In this document: piece after piece, positions 54,481-62,321 of the stretch
Numbering within the stretch: the first letter of the stretch is position 1
Layout: every line of letters starts with the position of its first letter
Source: Fructilactobacillus lindneri DSM 20690 = JCM 11027
Lineage (GTDB): Bacteria > Bacillota > Bacilli > Lactobacillales > Lactobacillaceae
Assembly (NCBI RefSeq): GCF_002907375.1
Contig: NZ_MIYK01000001.1
Span: 434,001 to 498,000 of the forward strand
Reading direction: 5' to 3'
Length of the DNA stretch: 64,000 nt
Made by a program: the position numbers and the translations under genes
Notes under the pieces: generated by a model
Seen by the model: only the letters and a program-made list of their open reading frames with translations
What the model was told of the DNA's origin: nothing
Database searches by the model: none

Positions 54481-54508
54481 AGTATATGATATTTTTCACA
54501 AATTTCAA
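54481..54508 (-). promoter_or_regulatory. Promoter of the 2-hydroxycarboxylate transporter gene
   Basis: TTGAAA (54503-54508) and TATACT (54481-54486) with a 16-base spacer. The remaining 54509-54715 is AT-rich and shows nothing I can name beyond an operator-like motif at 54695. Confidence 0.6.
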
Positions 54509-54694
54509 TTGTTTTTACTATATTTTTTTGAATTTCATCTATAGAATTGCTAAACATCGGTAATGATACCGGATTTTTATTTCATAAGATTATCTTCAAA
54601 AATCAGTAGTTTTAATGTGAAAATCTTAATTAAATGAAAAAGATAAAATATTTATTATTTATTAAGTTGAATATGATTCAAAAAGCAAAAACTT

Positions 54695-54710
54695 GTTTCT
54701 GTTTTTTGAA
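54695..54710. repeat. Operator-like motif copy 1 (GTTTCTGTTTTTTGAA)
   Basis: First of three copies of GTTTCT(G/A)TTTT around the small XRE gene, located just past its stop codon. Confidence 0.45.
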
Positions 54711-54715
54711 CATTT

Positions 54716-54925
54716 TTAACAAAAAAATATGTCTTTAATTTCTACTCCTAATCCATCAGCAATTTTTTTAGCTAAAGGTGGATAAGGATCTTTTTTACCA
54801 TACAATATTTTCCCAATATACCCAGGATTAGAGTTTATTTTTCGTGCAAATCCATTGATCGAATACCCTTCTAAAGAAACAGCCTTTCTTACTTTTTCCG
54901 GATCTTTTAATTTTAAACTAATCAT
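54716..54925 (-). CDS. Small XRE-family HTH protein (Cro-like)
   Basis: A 69-residue protein that is little more than one helix-turn-helix domain ([48 protein letters not shown]). AAAGGGG precedes the ATG. It is divergent from the CI-like repressor gene 139 bp away, the layout of a phage cI/cro switch. Its promoter holds a copy of a repeated operator-like motif between -35 and -10. Confidence 0.85.
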   Translation of the reverse strand: MISLKLKDPEKVRKAVSLEGYSINGFARKINSNPGYIGKILYGKKDPYPPLAKKIADGLGVEIKDIFFC

Positions 54926-54952
54926 TAGGATTCCCCTTTCATTATAAGAATA

Positions 54953-54980
54953 ACTATAGCATAACGTTTCTGTTTTTCAA
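54953..54980 (-). promoter_or_regulatory. Promoter of the Cro-like gene
   Basis: TTGAAA (54975-54980) and extended -10 TGC-TATAGT (54953-54958), 16-base spacer. The operator-like motif at 54966-54980 lies inside it. Confidence 0.65.
54966..54980. repeat. Operator-like motif copy 2 (GTTTCTGTTTTTCAA)
   Basis: Shares an 11-base core with copy 1 and overlaps the Cro-like promoter from its -35 to the spacer. Confidence 0.5.
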
Positions 54981-54996
54981 TCAAATTTATTTTTTT

Positions 54997-55009
54997 GTTT
55001 CTATTTTCA
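54997..55009. repeat. Operator-like motif copy 3 (GTTTCTATTTTCA)
   Basis: Same orientation as copy 2 and 31 bases from it, about three helical turns, just upstream of the CI-like promoter. Confidence 0.5.
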
Positions 55010-55032
55010 TAATAATTTTAATTCATTACTGT

Positions 55033-55038
55033 TATACT
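55033..55038 (+). promoter_or_regulatory. Extended -10 promoter of the CI-like repressor gene
   Basis: TGT-TATACT, about 27 bases before the start codon. No clear -35, so activation or weak basal expression is likely. Confidence 0.5.
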
Positions 55039-55064
55039 AAGTTGAAAGAAAGGTTTGTATAATA

Positions 55065-55715
55065 ATGAATTCAAAAAATAATGATTTTGGAATAAAAATA
55101 AAATCAATTAGAAATAAGAAAGGTTTTTCAGTCAGACAAACTGCTTTACAAGCTAAGATGTCAAGTTCATATTTATCCCAAATTGAAAATGGTTTAGTTA
55201 ATATTCCTAAACCCACTACTCTACTAAAACTAGCTAATGGCCTTCGAATCTCAAAAACAGAGATTTTTAAATTAGCAGGATTAGATAATAATTATTCTCA
55301 TGAACTTAAAGTATATAATGATGAAAAAATGATTAATATTCCTGTAATTGGCGAAATCGCTTGTGGAACCCCAATTGTAGCTCAAGAAAACATTGAAGAG
55401 TATCTTCCGACAATTAAAAAATCAATTCCAAATGGGATTAATTTTTATTTAAAATGCAGAGGTAATTCCATGTTGCCAACGATTCCAAACGGTGCTTATG
55501 TTTTGATCCACCAACAATATGAAGTCGAAAATGGTAGTCTTGCTGCAGTTTTACTAAATGATAATGAAACAACTTTAAAACGCATTCAGTATCAAGGTGA
55601 TGAAATTATTTTAATACCTGATAATCACGATCCTAAATATCATCCCATCATTTTAAATGAAGATAATCCTGGAAAAATAATTGGTAAAGTAATTCAAATG
55701 CAAGTATATTTTTAA
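55065..55715 (+). CDS. CI/HdiR-like self-cleaving repressor (XRE + S24 peptidase)
   Basis: A 216-residue repressor. The N-terminal helix-turn-helix lies at residues 20-60 (FSVRQTALQAKMSSSYLSQIENG). The LexA-like S24 domain starts near 90, with a probable cleavage site at Cys100-Gly101 (GEIACGTP), nucleophile Ser135 (GNSMLPTIPNGAYVLI) and Lys172 (TTLKRIQ). The Ser-Lys spacing of 37 matches LexA. This is the design of phage CI proteins and of the lactococcal stress regulator HdiR, released by RecA after DNA damage. No phage structural genes follow; a terminator comes straight after. Confidence 0.9.
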   Translation: MNSKNNDFGIKIKSIRNKKGFSVRQTALQAKMSSSYLSQIENGLVNIPKPTTLLKLANGLRISKTEIFKLAGLDNNYSHELKVYNDEKMINIPVIGEIACGTPIVAQENIEEYLPTIKKSIPNGINFYLKCRGNSMLPTIPNGAYVLIHQQYEVENGSLAAVLLNDNETTLKRIQYQGDEIILIPDNHDPKYHPIILNEDNPGKIIGKVIQMQVYF

Positions 55716-55728
55716 ATGTTAACAATAC

Positions 55729-55778
55729 AAAAACACTCTCTAATTAATAGCATTATCTACTAATCAGAGAGTGTTTTT
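55729..55778. terminator. Bidirectional terminator after the CI-like gene
   Basis: Thirteen-base perfect arms (55729-55741 and 55766-55778) with A5/T5 ends, shared with the convergent small gene. Confidence 0.82.
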
Positions 55779-55800
55779 ATACTTTTTGAAAACATAATGA

Positions 55801-56001
55801 TTATTTGTTATCACTGTTAAGTGCATGTTTACGTAAATCTGCAAATGCTTCTAAATCAATTTCTTCAGTAGTGTTGTTAGTAAAATGTACATGGTATGAA
55901 ACAATTTTACCTTCTTTTTCACGTGGAGTAATTGAGTTAGCATTATTAAGGTTTACAATTCTACCATCACCAGTTTCAAGTAATCCTGTATAGTTATTCA
56001 T
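55801..56001 (-). CDS. Unknown 66-residue protein
   Basis: From the ATG at 56001 (MNNYTGLLETGDGRIVNL), eight bases after a very strong AGGAGG site. An acidic, probably beta-rich small protein. It may be one of the short DUF-type proteins common in lactobacilli, but I cannot name the family. It lies between the CI-like gene and tRNA-Ser. No link to either is evident. Confidence 0.68.
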   Translation of the reverse strand: MNNYTGLLETGDGRIVNLNNANSITPREKEGKIVSYHVHFTNNTTEEIDLEAFADLRKHALNSDNK

Positions 56002-56083
56002 ATTATTCACCTCCTTCATTTATTGTCTATTATTATGCCATAAAAATACTAATTAAACAATTATCAAGAGATATAAAATAAAA

Positions 56084-56115
56084 CAAAAAAAGACACTAAA
56101 ATTAATTAGTATCTT
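56084..56115 (-). terminator. Probable terminator of the tRNA-Ser transcript
   Basis: Arms AAGATACTAA / TTAGTGTCTT on the minus strand with one wobble, followed by a T7 run (56084-56090). It lies about 125 bases past the tRNA 3' end; the stretch between shows nothing else. Confidence 0.65.
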
Positions 56116-56239
56116 CACGTACACAATTTGTACACATTTAATTCAGTTTTATTCCTTTTTACTCCCTATTCAATTTTAATGAATGCCGTTAAATCAACGT
56201 TTTCAGCAGAAATAACAAAGAATAAAAATGATAATTAAG

Positions 56240-56328
56240 GAGAGTACAGGATTTGAACCTGCGCGCCGAGTATAAGCTCGGTTCGCCGGATTTCGAGTCC
56301 GGTGCATTACCACTCTGCCAACTCTCCA
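56240..56328 (-). tRNA. tRNA-Ser (anticodon CGA)
   Basis: An 89-base class II tRNA. Parts are acceptor stem GGAGAGT/ACTCTCC, D arm GCA/TGC with GG, anticodon stem CCGGA/TCCGG around loop CTCGAAA (anticodon CGA, reads UCG), long variable arm CCGAG/CTCGG, and T loop TTCAAAT. The base after the acceptor stem is T and no CCA is encoded. Most serine tRNAs have G73, so this is odd. Confidence 0.93.
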
Positions 56329-56344
56329 AAGTAATACTATTCAA

Positions 56345-56373
56345 TTATAATTTTAATGAAAATAATTTGCAAG
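56345..56373 (-). promoter_or_regulatory. Promoter of tRNA-Ser, inside an inverted repeat
   Basis: TTGCAA (56368-56373) and TATAAT (56345-56350), 17-base spacer. A 13-base inverted repeat (56333-56345 and 56375-56387) flanks it. Confidence 0.75.
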
Positions 56374-56392
56374 TTGAATAGTATTATTTTAC

Positions 56393-56911
56393 TCAATATT
56401 TCATCAAACTAAAGACATCATAGCCTTTAATTTTGTCACGTCCTTTAAGATCCATTAGCTCAACTAAGAAAGCTGTACCGACTACAATCCCGCCTAAATC
56501 TTCAACTAGTTTAATGGTAGCAGCAATTGTTCCCCCAGTTGCTAATAAATCATCAGTAACTAAAACTCGTTGTCCTGGTTTAATGGCATCTGCATGTAAA
56601 TATAAAGCTGACTGACCATATTCTAATCCATAAGTTGCTTTGACAGTCTTACCGGGCAGTTTACCCTTTTTACGTGCTGGAGCAAACCCAATATCTAAAT
56701 CATAAGCAACCGGACAGCCTACAATAAAACCTCGGGCTTCTGGGCCTACAACTACATCAACATTTAATTTTTTAGCATAATCAACAATTTCATTAGTAGC
56801 TTGATGATATGCTGGTCCATTTTCTAATAATGGAGAAATATCACGAAATAAAATTCCCGGTTCAGGAAAATTAGGATAACTAGCAACATAGTCCTTCAAA
56901 TTGAGCACCAT
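56393..56911 (-). CDS. apt: Adenine phosphoribosyltransferase
   Basis: Salvages adenine to AMP using PRPP. The 172-residue protein has [22 protein letters not shown] at the N terminus, [10 protein letters not shown], and the PRPP motif [13 protein letters not shown] near residue 120. Length is standard. It follows recJ by 17 bp, the usual Firmicutes pairing. Confidence 0.96.
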   Translation of the reverse strand: MVLNLKDYVASYPNFPEPGILFRDISPLLENGPAYHQATNEIVDYAKKLNVDVVVGPEARGFIVGCPVAYDLDIGFAPARKKGKLPGKTVKATYGLEYGQSALYLHADAIKPGQRVLVTDDLLATGGTIAATIKLVEDLGGIVVGTAFLVELMDLKGRDKIKGYDVFSLMKY

Positions 56912-56928
56912 ACAAAAACTTCCTTTCG

Positions 56929-59244
56929 TTACTTATCATTAATATTTTGAATTAATTTAATAAATTCATCATGACTAAGATCTAATAATTGTTTTTCAAT
57001 TTCTAATTCTTGTTGACGCTTTTGATAAATCTGAGCACTATTTAAATCTTGATGCAAGGGATTAAGAACCTTTTTCATAACTCCATTTTTAATTTCTACA
57101 AAACCCAATTCATCAAAAACTTGAAACATAAATACCAACATATTTTTATTGATTTTTAAAGTATGAGAAATTTTATCAAGCTGCTTGCGCAACATAACTT
57201 CTGGGCGTAGTTGAATAAATTTAAATAATTTAGCATATTGTGCTCGAGTTGGCATTCCTATTTTTTTTATAACATTTTTTTTATACAAATATAATATTAA
57301 TAATTCAGTATCAATATTTTCAAGCATTTTTTTCAAATCAGTTATTTTTTTAGGACAATCAACTACAAAAACTTTTTCATAATGACTGTTTTCAGTAACT
57401 TGACTAGCCAAAATTGCTTGTGAATCATTTCCTAAATATTTTTCAAGTTTTTCTTTGTTGGCGGGATTAAAAAATACGTAAGTTCCTATTTCAGAAAACA
57501 TGGGCTGAACTAATTTTGAAGTACGTCGATCTTCAATGATACGCCCATCAATTGCTAAATCATCCACCATGATTTGTAATGATGTTCGTCCCCGAAACTC
57601 ATTTTTGCTCAGTGTACCTGCCACTTTTAAATTGTTTGAAAGATAATTAATTTCTTGTAATTGATTTCCAATTCCAAAATCAATTGCTGCTATTTTTTGT
57701 CGATTACCTAATAAAGAGAATTTTAAATGATTTTTATCCTGACCAATTGCCTTAACATCACTTAGAGAATTGGGTTTAATTGAAAATTCAGGCTTTTCGT
57801 TATCTCTTCCAAAAGGACTTAAAACATTAATATCATCGTATAATTCTGAAGTGATATCATCAGCCGATATTTGATAATTAATCAACAAAGTTGGTTTTTT
57901 ATCAAATGCCAACTTTTGTTTATCGGCAGCATTTTCAAAAACAGCAGCGATTTTAGCTAGATTAGCCACTGGTATGGTCATTCCAATCGCCATTTCATGT
58001 CCACCAAATGCTGTCATTAATTCCTGCTCAGTCGATAATGACTTGAACAAATCGAAACCTTCAATACTTCTTCCAGAACCTTTAGCAAATTTCCCTTCAC
58101 TATCTTCAGTTAAAACGATTGTCGGTTTATTATATTTATCTTTAATTCGGCTAGCGACAATTCCAAGCGCTCCTGCATTCCAATCCTTACCAACTATCAA
58201 AAGCGTCTTACGATTTTGGTTAGTTGTATTTTGAACCTGAATTTCAGCTTGTGACATAATCTGAGTAACTAATTCTTTTCGTTGTTCATTTTTCTTTTCA
58301 GTTATTTTAGCTAACTTATCTGCTGCTACCTCATCGGTAGTTGTTAAAAGCTCAACCCCAGGATTAGCATCGCCCATTCGTCCAATTGCGTTAAGTTCAG
58401 GAGCAATTTTAAATCCAATATCTTCTTCACTCACATTATCCAACTTTATTTTAGCACGTTTAATAAGCGACTTTAATCCAGGACGTTCGGTCAAATGAAT
58501 TACATTTAAGCCAAATTGTACTAAGGCTCGATTTTCGCCTGTAAGAGAAACTAAGTCAGCAACAGTCCCAATTGCAGCTAAATCAAGCTGTTCTTGTGGA
58601 ATCTCATCATTCAAAGCTGTTGCTACTTTAAATGCAATCCCAGCTCCAGATAAATATTTAAAGGGATAATCAGGGCTTAATTCAGCATGAACAATTGCAT
58701 AAGCATTTGGTAATTGTTTAGGTAATTCATGATGATCTGTAACAATCACGTCACACTTTAACTCATTAGCCTTTTCAATTGCTTCGAAACCAGAAACCCC
58801 ATTATCAACCGTTACTATCAAAGAAGTTCCATTAGCAATTATTTTTTTAAAGGCATTCACATTTGGACCATAACCATCCTTAAATCTATTAGGGATATAG
58901 TAATTAACATTGGCACCAATTTCAAGCAATGTTTCATAAAGAATAGAGGTACTAGTTAAACCATCAGCATCATAATCACCATAAATCGTTATTTGCTCAC
59001 CATTTTCAATTGCTTTTTGAATCCTTGTGATGGTTTTTTCCATATCATGAAGCAAAAAAGGCTCAAGCAAATCTGAAGTGTCCGGACTAAGAAAATGTCT
59101 AATTTCGTCTTCATTTGTATAGCCGCGATTTATTAGTAATTGTGCTACTAACGGAGTAATTCCTAATTCAGAAGATAACTTGTCAACTTGATCTGTTTTG
59201 GCAAGATTAGGTTTTAACTTCCAATTAAATTTTGAAGAAAACAC
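56929..59244 (-). CDS. recJ: Single-strand DNA exonuclease RecJ
   Basis: 5'-3' exonuclease acting in recombination and mismatch repair. The 771-residue DHH-family protein has DYDADG at residues 90-95 and DHH at 170-172, the DHHA1 domain ([15 protein letters not shown], then [13 protein letters not shown] and [10 protein letters not shown]), an OB fold near 470-560, and the Firmicutes C-terminal extension. The start is GTG at 59244 after an AAGGAT site. Confidence 0.95.
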   Translation of the reverse strand: MFSSKFNWKLKPNLAKTDQVDKLSSELGITPLVAQLLINRGYTNEDEIRHFLSPDTSDLLEPFLLHDMEKTITRIQKAIENGEQITIYGDYDADGLTSTSILYETLLEIGANVNYYIPNRFKDGYGPNVNAFKKIIANGTSLIVTVDNGVSGFEAIEKANELKCDVIVTDHHELPKQLPNAYAIVHAELSPDYPFKYLSGAGIAFKVATALNDEIPQEQLDLAAIGTVADLVSLTGENRALVQFGLNVIHLTERPGLKSLIKRAKIKLDNVSEEDIGFKIAPELNAIGRMGDANPGVELLTTTDEVAADKLAKITEKKNEQRKELVTQIMSQAEIQVQNTTNQNRKTLLIVGKDWNAGALGIVASRIKDKYNKPTIVLTEDSEGKFAKGSGRSIEGFDLFKSLSTEQELMTAFGGHEMAIGMTIPVANLAKIAAVFENAADKQKLAFDKKPTLLINYQISADDITSELYDDINVLSPFGRDNEKPEFSIKPNSLSDVKAIGQDKNHLKFSLLGNRQKIAAIDFGIGNQLQEINYLSNNLKVAGTLSKNEFRGRTSLQIMVDDLAIDGRIIEDRRTSKLVQPMFSEIGTYVFFNPANKEKLEKYLGNDSQAILASQVTENSHYEKVFVVDCPKKITDLKKMLENIDTELLILYLYKKNVIKKIGMPTRAQYAKLFKFIQLRPEVMLRKQLDKISHTLKINKNMLVFMFQVFDELGFVEIKNGVMKKVLNPLHQDLNSAQIYQKRQQELEIEKQLLDLSHDEFIKLIQNINDK

Positions 59245-59265
59245 TCAATATCCTTCTTTCAAGTT

Positions 59266-59634
59266 TTAATTTTGAGTTTTATGGTCTGTATCATTCTTTT
59301 GTGAAATATTTTGTTCCTGGTCAAGATGTTGTTTTTCACCACTAACAGCAATATTCTTTAACTTATTGTTTAATTCTTGAATTTCACCTTGCAAGCTATC
59401 AATCTTTTTTTGACTTTCTTTCATTTTACGATTAGCTTTAACAGAATTAACTGAGGAAAATAAGAAGATAATTAAAGCACCTAATAACATCATAATTAGA
59501 AGTACTAAAATCAACGGTAATTTAACTGTTGCAAAACCAAAGTTAATAGCAGTATCTTCCATATTTAACAATACAAAGATAGTCATGATAATTACAAGAA
59601 TAATCCCTGTAATTATTGTAAATTGTTTTTTCAT
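59266..59634 (-). CDS. LapA-domain membrane protein (DUF1049, YrvD-like)
   Basis: 122 residues from the ATG at 59634 (MKKQFTIITG), six bases after GAGGAG. Two membrane helices (about 5-25 and 38-62) frame the LapA core NMEDTAINFGFATVKLPLILVLLIMMLLGAL, then a coiled-coil (residues 70-95) and a hydrophilic tail. In Bacillus the homologue also precedes recJ. Its start is one base past the rnz stop codon. Confidence 0.88.
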   Translation of the reverse strand: MKKQFTIITGIILVIIMTIFVLLNMEDTAINFGFATVKLPLILVLLIMMLLGALIIFLFSSVNSVKANRKMKESQKKIDSLQGEIQELNNKLKNIAVSGEKQHLDQEQNISQKNDTDHKTQN

Positions 59635-59635
59635 T

Positions 59636-60577
59636 TTATTTCTCCTCTTCTTTTTTAAATGGAATATCAATCAAATCAAAATCTTTTACTACTTTTGTAT
59701 TAGGAAAAATTTCACGAGCCTGTTTTTGTAATTCACGAGCCATTTTAGCAGTATAACGGGCAGAAATGTGAGTCAACAATAATTTTTGTATATCAGCAGC
59801 ATTAGCTAAATTAGCTGCCTGTACATTAGTAGAATGATAATAATTTCGGGCTAACTTAGATTCTCCCTTTCCAAAAGTACTTTCATGAACCAATACATCG
59901 GCATGTTTTGCTAATTCTTTAATACTAGCAGTTTTTCTAGTATCACCCAAAACAGTTACAACGCGTCCTTTTTGCGGCGAACCAATATAATTCTTACCTA
60001 AAATATGCCTTCCGTCAGGTAAAGTAACTTCTTTTTCTTGCTTTAATTGACCGTAAATTGGCCCAGCTGGAATATTATCCTCTTTTAACTTTTCAACCAT
60101 TAACTCACCAGGATGATCATGTTCAATAACTCGATAACCCCAGCATTCAATTTGATGATCAAGTCGGTCAGCAATTACCGTAAATTTTTTTCCTTTATAA
60201 ATAATGCCAGGATTAGTTAATTCAACATAATTTATTTTATAGGAAAGTTTGGTTTGCGATACCCGCAATGATGTTTGCACAAAATCCTTGATTCCTTTTG
60301 GACCATAAATTGTCAATTGGTCATTTCCACCTTGAAATGACCGGCTGGACAATAAACCAGGCAGTCCAAAAATATGATCACCATGCAAATGAGTAATAAA
60401 TATCTTATCAATTTTACGTGGTTTTAGCGTTGATCGTAAAATTTGTTGCTGGGTACCTTCACCACAATCAAAAAGCCAAACTTGATTAATCTCATCTAAT
60501 AGTCTCAATGCCACACTGGAAACATTTCTAAACTTACCGGGAACTCCTGCTCCGGTTCCAAAAAACTCTAATTGCAT
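59636..60577 (-). CDS. rnz: Ribonuclease Z
   Basis: Trims the 3' ends of tRNA precursors that lack an encoded CCA. The 313-residue metallo-beta-lactamase protein has the zinc motif HLHGDH at residues 63-68, GCGEGTQQQ-like [11 protein letters not shown] before it, and [10 protein letters not shown] and LLTHIS later. This matters here because the tRNA-Ser nearby has no CCA. Cotranscribed with lapA and recJ. Confidence 0.95.
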   Translation of the reverse strand: MQLEFFGTGAGVPGKFRNVSSVALRLLDEINQVWLFDCGEGTQQQILRSTLKPRKIDKIFITHLHGDHIFGLPGLLSSRSFQGGNDQLTIYGPKGIKDFVQTSLRVSQTKLSYKINYVELTNPGIIYKGKKFTVIADRLDHQIECWGYRVIEHDHPGELMVEKLKEDNIPAGPIYGQLKQEKEVTLPDGRHILGKNYIGSPQKGRVVTVLGDTRKTASIKELAKHADVLVHESTFGKGESKLARNYYHSTNVQAANLANAADIQKLLLTHISARYTAKMARELQKQAREIFPNTKVVKDFDLIDIPFKKEEEK

Positions 60578-60672
60578 ATTATTTACCGTTCCTTTTAGGA
60601 AGCTTTAAATTATTTTAATCGTACAACCTACTATATAATTAATTGTAGCATATCACAAACATAGAAAAGCAG

Positions 60673-60960
60673 GTGATTAACATTAAACTAAATGAATTTA
60701 AGGTTTCTTCAGCAGATTTAAATCATAAAAATTTATTATTCTTTGAATTCGCTGAAAAAATAAAGCCAATAACTAACATTAAAATCAATTCAGACAAAAT
60801 AATTCTTATTAGCCAAAAAGATAAAAACTCCTTAAATCTTCAAGAATTTATTGCCATAACTAAAGACATAAACGAAAATCATTCATTTTTTATAGAAAAT
60901 CCACATATTACTAAAATTTTTGGTTATCGTATTAATAAAAATAGGATTATTTTTGGTTAA
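60673..60960 (+). CDS. Unknown 95-residue protein
   Basis: Open frame from GTG at 60673, with a -10-like TATAAT at 60634-60639 divergent from rnz and a perfect terminator after it. The ribosome binding site for the GTG is weak; AGGTGA would better fit a start one or two codons later, but no standard start codon is there. The protein is Lys/Asn/Ile-rich, without motif or membrane helix. Probably a gene, start uncertain. Confidence 0.6.
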   Translation: MINIKLNEFKVSSADLNHKNLLFFEFAEKIKPITNIKINSDKIILISQKDKNSLNLQEFIAITKDINENHSFFIENPHITKIFGYRINKNRIIFG

Positions 60961-60992
60961 AAAAGTAGTTAACAATTGTTAACTACTTTTTT
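60959..60992. terminator. Bidirectional terminator before obgE end
   Basis: Perfect 34-base palindrome with A6/T6 ends around GTAGTTAACAATTGTTAACTAC, between convergent genes. Confidence 0.9.
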
Positions 60993-60993
60993 G

Positions 60994-62301
60994 TTAATTT
61001 ACATAGTTAAAAGTAAAGTCCAAAATTTGAACTAAATCTCCATCTTTAGCACCAGCTTCTCTTAAAGCATCATCAATGCCCATCCCTCTCATTTGTCGAG
61101 CAAAACGCATCATACTCTGGGTATGTTCAGTGTTTGTCATTTGAAATAATCGTTCAATTCGTTGACCAGATATAATCCAAGTCCCATCTTCATCACGATT
61201 GATACTAAATGGTTTTTCTATTTCATCAGCATCATAAACAACACCATCTTGACCTTTAATATCCAATTTATCATCAACCAATGGGAATTTTGGTGTTTTT
61301 TCCAATAAGTCACTAGTATCGTGAATTAATTGGTCCAAACCTTGATGAGTAACCGAAGAAATTGGGTCAATTTTAATGGCAAGCTGATCATCATGTTTGG
61401 CTAATTCTTTTTTGAATAAAGCTAAATTTGCCTCTGAATCTGGCATATCCATCTTTGTAGCTACAATTATTTGAGGTCTTTCCAATAAAGATTCATCAAA
61501 GTTTTCTAATTCTTTATTTATTTTTTGATAATCTTCATAAGGATCTTTTCCTTCTATTCCGCTCATATCAACTAAATGTAAAATTACCCTTGTTCTTTGA
61601 ATATGACGAAGAAATTCGAATCCCAATCCAACTCCTTGAGAGGCCCCTTCGATTAATCCAGGAAGATCAGCAATCACAAAATCATTTCCATCATCATTTC
61701 TAACAATTCCCAAGTTTGGTACCAAAGTCGTAAAATGATATTGGGCAACTTTAGGTTTTGAACTAGTAATTGTACTTAATAATGTTGATTTTCCTGCAGA
61801 AGGAAATCCAACTAACCCAACATCTGCTAACAAACGTAATTGTAAATTAACTTCTAATTCACCGCCTGGTTCCCCATTTTCAGCAATTTCAGGAGCTGAG
61901 TTTTTAGCAGTCGCAAAATGGACATTCCCACGTCCTCCACGTCCACCTTTGGCAATCACAACCGTATCACCTGGTTTAGTTAAATCTGCGATTGGTTGAT
62001 TAGTTTCATTATTTAAAATTGTAGTACCTTCTGGAACATTAATAACTAAATCGTCAGCACTTGCTCCTGTCATTTTTTTGTTACCACCATTACCACCATT
62101 TTCGGCTTTAAATAACTTTTTATATTTAAAATCCATCAATGTACTCATACCAGAATCAACTTTAAAAACTACATTACCTCCACGACCACCATCACCACCT
62201 GATGGGCCCCCATTAGGAACGTATTTTTCTCGCCGAAATCCTACCATTCCGTCTCCACCTTTACCGGCTTTAACTTTAAATTTTACTTGATCTACAAACA
62301 T
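60994..62301 (-). CDS. obgE: GTPase ObgE/CgtA
   Basis: Ribosome-associated GTPase for 50S assembly and stress signalling. The 435-residue protein has the glycine-rich Obg fold (residues 1-158), the G domain with [11 protein letters not shown] near 165, [10 protein letters not shown] near 212 and TKMD near 283, and the C-terminal OCT domain common in Gram-positives (residues about 350-430). It follows uvrC by 20 bp. Confidence 0.97.
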   Translation of the reverse strand: MFVDQVKFKVKAGKGGDGMVGFRREKYVPNGGPSGGDGGRGGNVVFKVDSGMSTLMDFKYKKLFKAENGGNGGNKKMTGASADDLVINVPEGTTILNNETNQPIADLTKPGDTVVIAKGGRGGRGNVHFATAKNSAPEIAENGEPGGELEVNLQLRLLADVGLVGFPSAGKSTLLSTITSSKPKVAQYHFTTLVPNLGIVRNDDGNDFVIADLPGLIEGASQGVGLGFEFLRHIQRTRVILHLVDMSGIEGKDPYEDYQKINKELENFDESLLERPQIIVATKMDMPDSEANLALFKKELAKHDDQLAIKIDPISSVTHQGLDQLIHDTSDLLEKTPKFPLVDDKLDIKGQDGVVYDADEIEKPFSINRDEDGTWIISGQRIERLFQMTNTEHTQSMMRFARQMRGMGIDDALREAGAKDGDLVQILDFTFNYVN

Positions 62302-62321
62302 ATTTTCTCCGTTCTAATTTA

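Noticed and set aside
54468-54557. Minus-strand 29-codon frame starting MFSNSIDEIQ upstream of the 2-hydroxycarboxylate transporter
   Set aside because: No ribosome binding site, overlaps the transporter promoter, and frames of this length arise by chance in AT-rich DNA. It might be a gene remnant but nothing supports it.
54441-56392. Complete prophage or integrative element
   Set aside because: No integrase, terminase, capsid or relaxase frame is present, and I found no convincing direct repeat of the tRNA 3' end; only a regulatory remnant is supported.
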